From NCBI RefSeq assembly GCF_000718095.1, contig NZ_JOEI01000044.1, forward strand, positions 1 through 27,324: a stretch of 27,324 bases of DNA, written 5' to 3'. A program made the position numbers and the translations under genes. The notes beneath the pieces are model-generated. The model had not been told where the DNA came from and did not search any database. It was given only the letters and a program-made list of their open reading frames with translations. The DNA is from Streptomyces scopuliridis RB72 (GTDB lineage: Bacteria; Actinomycetota; Actinomycetes; Streptomycetales; Streptomycetaceae). Of this stretch, positions 23,170 to 27,324 are shown piece after piece (position 1 is the first letter of the stretch; each line of letters starts with the position of its first letter).

Positions 23170-23562
23170 TCAGCAGTCCCGGAACTCGGGCGACTGGTTG
23201 AGGATCTGCGAGCGCGGCGAGGTGAACCGCGTGTGCGTCGCACCGCCCTGGTCCTCCGGACGGAAGACGGCCACCCGGTGGCAGTTCATGAACGCCAGGG
23301 TGACCCCGAAGTGCCGCTCCAGACTGGAGCGGATGGCGTCGCTGGCGAGAGCGCGCAGCAGCTGGCCGCGCTCGCGCTCGGAGGGCGGCGGCGTCTGGTT
23401 GTCGGCGAACGGGGCATCGCTGTCGCGCAGTTCACCGACCAGACCGGCGATGAGGGAGTACGCGTACGGCAGGGAGGTCCGGACGGTGTCCACGAAGTCC
23501 TGTTCGCGGACCGGGCCGTTCTCGGCGTCGGCGAGCAGCTTGGGGGAGACATCGAGTGACAT
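23170..23562 (-). CDS. Hypothetical protein, 130 aa
   Basis: I do not recognise a named family. The protein starts MSLDVSPKLLADAENG, has an amphipathic central region (SLPYAYSLIAGLVGELR), a charged stretch with PPPSERERGQLLRAL, and two cysteines (MNCHRV and the last residue). No signal peptide or membrane helix is visible. Composition and third-position GC are typical of a real gene. It is the third gene of a leftward group after bL32 and the ATPase; the 82-bp gap to the ATPase leaves room for its own promoter. A partner or substrate of the ATPase is possible. Confidence 0.7.
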   Translation of the reverse strand: MSLDVSPKLLADAENGPVREQDFVDTVRTSLPYAYSLIAGLVGELRDSDAPFADNQTPPPSERERGQLLRALASDAIRSSLERHFGVTLAFMNCHRVAVFRPEDQGGATHTRFTSPRSQILNQSPEFRDC

Positions 23563-23644
23563 GAGTGCGTGTCCTGTCGGGTTGGGGGTCACAGGGGCCC
23601 GGTGGGGGAGGAGACGGTGCGACGGCGCGGCGGAACGCAGTGGG

Positions 23645-24601
23645 TCAGACCGGGCTGAGAGCGTCCGGACCGTGCCGGAAACCGGGGTCGACCTGAAGCG
23701 CGAGTTCGCTCCCGGTGGCCCGGTCGGCCCACGCGCGCGCGTTGCGCAGATGGAACTCGATGGCATGCCGCTGGAACATGTCCCAGTCCTTGGGCCGCGC
23801 GTCGACCGCGGCGCGCAACTGGCGCAGGGTGTGCGCGTTGTGCGGTTCGAGCCCGCCTCCCGTACGGCCCTGCTCCTGCGCCCGTACCCAGGGGGACTGC
23901 TCGCAGTAGGCGATCAGATCGTCCCCGACATGCTCCTTGAGGAACAGGAGATCGTCCTCGCCCGTGACCTTGTTGCCGACCACGGCGAGCGCGATCCCGA
24001 ACTCCCGTGCGTGATCGCGGTACTGGCGGTAGACCGAGACGCCCTTACGCGTGGGCTCGGCGACCAGGAACGTCAGATCGAACCGGGTGAACAGGCCGGA
24101 GGCGAACGCGTCCGCCCCGGCGGTCATATCCACGACGACATACTCGCCGGGACCGTCGACCAGATGGTTCAGATACAGCTCGACGGCCCCGAGCTTGGAG
24201 TGGTAGCAGGCCACCCCGAGATCGCTGTCGTCGAACACCCCGGTCACCATCAGCGGCACCCCGCCCACCGGCCGCGCGTGGTGCGCGTGCACCGGGTCCT
24301 CTCCGAGGACCCGCAGCAGCCGCGAACCGCGTCCCGGCGGAGTGGTCTTGATCATCTCCTCGCGTGAGGCGATCCGCGGATTGTCCCCGCGCAGCCAGTC
24401 CTTGATCTCGCCGGTGCGCGAGCTGAGCGGTGGCGCGGTATGGCTCTCCCTCTCCCCGGGGGAGAGAGCCTCGGCCAGATGCTGGTTGATGTCCGCGTCG
24501 ATGGCGACCACGGGCGCACCCTCGGCGGCTAACTGCCGGGCGAAGAGGGCCGACAGCGTGGTCTTGCCGCTGCCGCCCTTGCCGACGAACGCTACGCGCA
24601 C
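23645..24601 (-). CDS. CooC/MinD-like P-loop ATPase
   Basis: The 318-aa protein has a deviant Walker A motif GKGGSGKTTL (residues 7-16), IDADIN (switch I-like) and VVVDMTAGAD (Walker B region), as in the SIMIBI ATPases CooC, MinD and ParA. CooC-type members help load metal into enzymes; others position proteins or plasmids. No membrane-targeting helix or DNA-binding partner is evident, so a metal or protein maturation role fits better than partition. It starts with GTG 3 nt after the stop of the bL32 gene, so the two are cotranscribed. Confidence 0.85.
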   Translation of the reverse strand: MRVAFVGKGGSGKTTLSALFARQLAAEGAPVVAIDADINQHLAEALSPGERESHTAPPLSSRTGEIKDWLRGDNPRIASREEMIKTTPPGRGSRLLRVLGEDPVHAHHARPVGGVPLMVTGVFDDSDLGVACYHSKLGAVELYLNHLVDGPGEYVVVDMTAGADAFASGLFTRFDLTFLVAEPTRKGVSVYRQYRDHAREFGIALAVVGNKVTGEDDLLFLKEHVGDDLIAYCEQSPWVRAQEQGRTGGGLEPHNAHTLRQLRAAVDARPKDWDMFQRHAIEFHLRNARAWADRATGSELALQVDPGFRHGPDALSPV

Positions 24602-24604
24602 GGC

Positions 24605-24775
24605 TCAGCCCTCCGGGGCCAGCAGGCCGCGCTCGTACGCCTTGACGAGTCGCTGCGGTACGAGATGGGACGTACCGTCGATGGTGACAGGCACCAGGGT
24701 CGGCGTGACGCCTTTCCACTGGGCCCGGCGGTGACGGGTGTTGCTACGGGACATCTTCCGTTTGGGTACGGCCAT
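24605..24775 (-). CDS. rpmF: 50S ribosomal protein bL32, cysteine-free form
   Basis: The 56-aa protein opens with the bL32 signature [20 protein letters not shown] and ends [15 protein letters not shown]. The usual bL32 of actinobacteria carries four zinc-binding cysteines; this one has none, so it is the zinc-independent (C-minus) type. In Streptomyces and mycobacteria such paralogues are typically repressed by Zur and made under zinc starvation. AGGAGG lies 6 nt upstream of the ATG at 24775. It starts the leftward group with the CooC-like ATPase and is divergent from a histidine-rich gene. Confidence 0.93.
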   Translation of the reverse strand: MAVPKRKMSRSNTRHRRAQWKGVTPTLVPVTIDGTSHLVPQRLVKAYERGLLAPEG

Positions 24776-24985
24776 GGCGGACCTCCTGGGTGCACGGAGC
24801 GTGGATCGTGATGCCGTCGAAACGCTACATGCAAATGAACACCGTTACCAAAACCGCCTCGTACTCGAATGCCGCACCGACGGTGACGCGCCCGTCGCAC
24901 GGCTCGTTGGGGAGGCGACATCGGGCCGGGCGCCGCCGACGGGACCGGGCACGGCCGGCCTTCCCCGAATGATCTGGAGAGAGCC
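24776..24985. promoter_or_regulatory. Divergent promoter region, bL32 / His-rich gene
   Basis: This 210-bp region should carry promoters for both genes. It contains an A/T-richer patch (about 24818-24850, ATGCAAATGAACACCGTT) that stands out in this GC-rich DNA and is in the right place for a metalloregulator site. I could not make a convincing 7-1-7 palindrome of Zur type from it, so no operator is claimed. Confidence 0.4.
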
Positions 24986-25282
24986 ATGACCACTGCGCAC
25001 GCCCCCCACCCGAACCACACGCACCAGCACGGCGCGGGCTGCGGCCATGTGTCCTTCCCGCACGAGGGGCATGTGGACTATGTGCACGACGGCCATGTGC
25101 ACGCGGTCCACGACGATCACGTGGACGAATGTGAGCCCGGAGCCCACGCCCCGCACAGTGGCCATGCGCACCAGCACGGCGAGGGGTGCGGACATGTGGC
25201 AGTGCCGCATGACGGCCATGTGGACTATGTGCACGACGGACACCGCCACGCCGAGCACGACGGTCACTGGGACGACCACTGA
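24986..25282 (+). CDS. Histidine-rich metal-binding protein
   Basis: The 98-aa protein is dominated by His, Asp, Val and Gly. Two repeats of about 45 residues cover it: each has HAPH...H.HQHG.GCGHV, then P H.GHVDYVHDGH and H..HDDH-like tails. Each repeat has one CGH cysteine. No signal peptide or membrane helix is seen, so it is probably a cytoplasmic store or chaperone for zinc or a similar metal. GGAGAG lies just before the ATG. It is divergent from the cysteine-free bL32 gene, which supports a zinc connection, and is followed by a terminator-like hairpin. Confidence 0.85.
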   Translation: MTTAHAPHPNHTHQHGAGCGHVSFPHEGHVDYVHDGHVHAVHDDHVDECEPGAHAPHSGHAHQHGEGCGHVAVPHDGHVDYVHDGHRHAEHDGHWDDH

Positions 25283-25292
25283 CCCCTACACG

Positions 25293-25334
25293 TACGGCCC
25301 CGGTCGCACCCGAGAGGGCGCGGCCGGGGCCGTA
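25293..25334. terminator. Bidirectional terminator hairpin
   Basis: A 15-bp stem with one G-T pair (25293-25307 with 25320-25334; the outer 11 bp are perfect) and a 12-nt loop lie between the convergent histidine-rich and MFS genes. Confidence 0.8.
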
Positions 25335-25356
25335 GTGGTCAGGGGTTACGGGAGGG

Positions 25357-26982
25357 TCAGCCCACCGGGGCGGGCGGAGTCGCCTTGGCGTTCTCCTCCG
25401 CCTGCTTGCTCTCCTCCGCGAGCCGCTCCATCCCGCTCGTGGTCTTGAGCGGCTTCTCCTTGATGAAGAGCACCGCGACGAGCGCCAGTGCGGCGAACGG
25501 CGCGGCGACGAGGAAGAGTTCCGCCGTGGCCACACCGTAGGCGTGCTCCACGATCTCCCGCATGGCGGCGGGCAGCTTCGACATATCGGGTACGGCGCCA
25601 TGGCCCGAGCCGCCGGACGCACCCTGGCCGGACTCGCCCAGGCTCTTGGTCATCTCGGCCGCCACCCGGTTGGCGAGCACCGCGCCGAGGACGCTCGTAC
25701 CGATCGTTCCGCCCATGCTGCGGAAGAACGACAGGACGGACGTGGCCGCGCCCAGCTCAGCGGCCGGTACGTCGTTCTGCGCCACCAGCACCAGGTTCTG
25801 CATCAGCAGCCCGACGCCGATACCGAGCACCGCCATGTAGAGGCTGAGCAGACCGAAACCGGTGTCGGCGCTGATGGTCGCCAGCATGCCCAGACCGGCC
25901 GTCATGATCACGCCGCCCGCGATCAGATAGACCTTCCACTTGCCGGTGGCGCTGATGATCTGGCCGGCCACCGTGGAGGACACCAGCAGACCGAGGATCA
26001 TCGGCAGGCTCATCAGCCCGGCGACGGTCGGGGACTTGCCGAGCGCGATCTGGAAGTACTGCGAGAGGAAGACGGTGCCGCCGAACATGGCCACACCGAC
26101 CAGCAGGCTGGCGACCGTGGTCAGGGTGACCGTGCGGTTGCGGAAGATGTCCAGCGGGATGACCGGCTCGGGCACCCTGGCCTCCACGAAGACCGCGGCC
26201 ACCAGCAGCACCACACCCGTCGCGGTCAGCGCGAAGGTCTGCCAGGACGCCCAGTCGAACTGGTTGCCCGCCAGGGACGTCCAGATCAGCAGCGCGGAGA
26301 CGCCCGCCACGATCAGGAACGCGCCCAGGTAGTCGATCTTCACCTCGCGGCGGACCGTGGGCAGCCGCAGCGTGCGCTGGAGCATCAGGATCGCCGCCAG
26401 GGCGAACGGCACGCCGATGAAGAAGCACCAGCGCCAGCCCAGCCACGAGGTGTCCACCAGCACGCCGCCGATCAGCGGCCCGGCGACCGTACCGACCGCG
26501 AAGACGGCGCCGAAGATCCCGGAGTACTTGCCCAGCCGCCGGGGCGGGATGACCGCGGCCATGACGATCTGCGCGAGCGCGGTCAGACCGCCGGCGCCGA
26601 TGCCCTGGACGACACGGCTGAAGATGAGCAGGCCGACGCCCTGGGAGAAGCCGGCCAGCAGGGACCCGACCACGAACATGGCGAGCGACAGCTGAAGCAG
26701 CAGCTTCTTGTTGTAGAGGTCCGACAGCTTGCCCCAGAGGGGCACGGTCGCCGTCATGGCGAGCAGTTCGGAGGTGACGACCCAGGTGTACGACGACTGA
26801 CTGCCGTTGAGGTCGGCGATGATCCGGGGCAGGGCGTTGGCCACCACCGTGCCGGCCAGGATGGCGACGAACATGCCGGCCATCAGCCCCGACATGGCTT
26901 GGAGTATCTGCCGGTTGGTCATGGAGGTCGGCGCCTGCTCGGGCGCCTCTATTGCACTCAAGGTGTCCTTCTTCAAGTCCAT
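25357..26982 (-). CDS. MFS drug exporter, DHA2 (14-helix) family
   Basis: The 541-aa membrane protein fits the EmrB/QacA type: about 14 hydrophobic helices, LDGTIVNVALP-like start (AILAGTVVANALPRI), motif A-like GKLSDLYNKK, RVVQGIGAGG, and motif C-like GAVFAVGTVAGPLIGG. It would export drugs or a metabolite using the proton gradient. The C-terminus is a charged cytoplasmic tail. It could export the cluster product, but the gap of several unrelated genes makes self-resistance for this cluster only a guess. A TetR-like fragment lies upstream in the same direction, the usual MFS/TetR arrangement. Confidence 0.9.
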   Translation of the reverse strand: MDLKKDTLSAIEAPEQAPTSMTNRQILQAMSGLMAGMFVAILAGTVVANALPRIIADLNGSQSSYTWVVTSELLAMTATVPLWGKLSDLYNKKLLLQLSLAMFVVGSLLAGFSQGVGLLIFSRVVQGIGAGGLTALAQIVMAAVIPPRRLGKYSGIFGAVFAVGTVAGPLIGGVLVDTSWLGWRWCFFIGVPFALAAILMLQRTLRLPTVRREVKIDYLGAFLIVAGVSALLIWTSLAGNQFDWASWQTFALTATGVVLLVAAVFVEARVPEPVIPLDIFRNRTVTLTTVASLLVGVAMFGGTVFLSQYFQIALGKSPTVAGLMSLPMILGLLVSSTVAGQIISATGKWKVYLIAGGVIMTAGLGMLATISADTGFGLLSLYMAVLGIGVGLLMQNLVLVAQNDVPAAELGAATSVLSFFRSMGGTIGTSVLGAVLANRVAAEMTKSLGESGQGASGGSGHGAVPDMSKLPAAMREIVEHAYGVATAELFLVAAPFAALALVAVLFIKEKPLKTTSGMERLAEESKQAEENAKATPPAPVG

Positions 26983-27027
26983 GGTCGATGCGTGGGTGGA
27001 AGCGGTGAAAGGGTGGGCGGCCGGATG

Positions 27028-27324
27028 TCAGCCGTCGGCGGGCGGTTCGGGCAGGCCGGCGGCCAGATGGGCGAAGACCCGCCGGAAGATGTCCGGGAAG
27101 GTGACCTCCGGGCCCTGCGCGCACCAGTGCTCGACGGCGACCCGTACGGCCGTCGTGGCGACGGCGGCGAGCAGCCGCGGGTAGAGCCCGAGCGCCGAGG
27201 TGTCCGGGACATGCGCGCAGGGCCCCCACTGCACCTTCGATGTCGATCACGGCGCCGTGCGTCCACGGCCGCACCGCGGAGGCCGGCCGCGGTACCCAGG
27301 CGGCCAACGGCACGACCCACAAAG
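27028..27324 (-). pseudogene. Possible TetR-family regulator, C-terminal part, frame apparently broken
   Basis: From about 27246 down to 27028 one frame reads like a TetR C-terminal domain (SALGLYPRLLAAVATTAVRVAVEHW, then FPDIFRRVFAHLAAGL), with high third-position GC. That frame has a stop (TGA) at 27249-27247. Upstream of it, a different frame (from about 27322, WVVPLAAWVPRPASAVRPW) has the high third-position GC. This suggests a frameshift near 27240, from mutation or sequencing error, or two separate short segments. The DNA-binding domain would lie outside the window. It probably regulated the MFS gene 45 bp downstream. Confidence 0.45.

Noticed and set aside
24818..24850. Zur operator
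   Set aside because: The position and A/T content are suggestive, but no palindrome of the known type can be drawn; a matrix scan would be needed.

Overview
The window looks like Streptomyces or a close relative: GC is very high, third codon positions are almost all G or C, there are GTG and TTG starts, many ATGA gene overlaps, and a SARP regulator. I identified no mobile element, RNA gene or CRISPR array.

Bases 364-21224, perhaps to 22269, read as one biosynthetic gene cluster. A leftward operon (6442 to 364) encodes a cyclopropane-synthase-type methyltransferase, a Baeyer-Villiger-type monooxygenase, a Tat-exported FAD-linked oxidase, an SRPBCC protein, an alpha/beta hydrolase and a 4'-phosphopantetheinyl transferase. 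The transferase's 3' end runs into a 91-bp tandem repeat. A rightward operon (6631-8641) encodes an acyl carrier protein, a KAS III and a ketoreductase. A SARP gene (9644 to 8718) faces it convergently. A long rightward operon (10037-21224) encodes an alpha-oxoamine synthase, a KAS II, a double-hotdog dehydratase, an adenylating ligase, a second carrier protein, TrpD-like and TrpA-like proteins, an ectoine-synthase-like cupin, an acyl-CoA-dehydrogenase-type oxidase, TrpF-like and TrpC-like proteins, and an alpha/beta hydrolase.

The most unusual content is a divergent trpD/trpA/trpF/trpC set without trpE, trpG or trpB, embedded in a carrier-protein pathway that resembles the precursor branches of prodiginine biosynthesis (prolyl-carrier-protein oxidation, alpha-oxoamine synthase, KAS III/KAS II/ACP). 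The TrpD-like and TrpC-like proteins have lost residues that handle anthranilate or its derivatives. I infer that tryptophan enzymes have been recruited to build a non-tryptophan N-heterocycle, possibly a pyrrole using ribose carbons from PRPP. The product is unknown to me. Three promoters (both rightward operons and the leftward operon) share paired TTGC-type heptamers spaced 11 bp apart, which fits SARP control of the whole cluster.

The right flank (from 21325) holds a methylenetetrahydrofolate reductase paralogue, a DUF1772 membrane protein, a leftward group (cysteine-free ribosomal protein bL32, CooC/MinD-like ATPase, unknown 130-aa protein), a divergent histidine-rich protein, a DHA2-family MFS exporter, and the frame-broken end of what may be a TetR regulator. 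The cysteine-free bL32 beside a histidine-rich protein suggests a zinc-limitation locus. Perfect inverted repeats at 8664-8692 and 23120-23160, and a near-perfect one at 25293-25334, separate the convergent transcription units.
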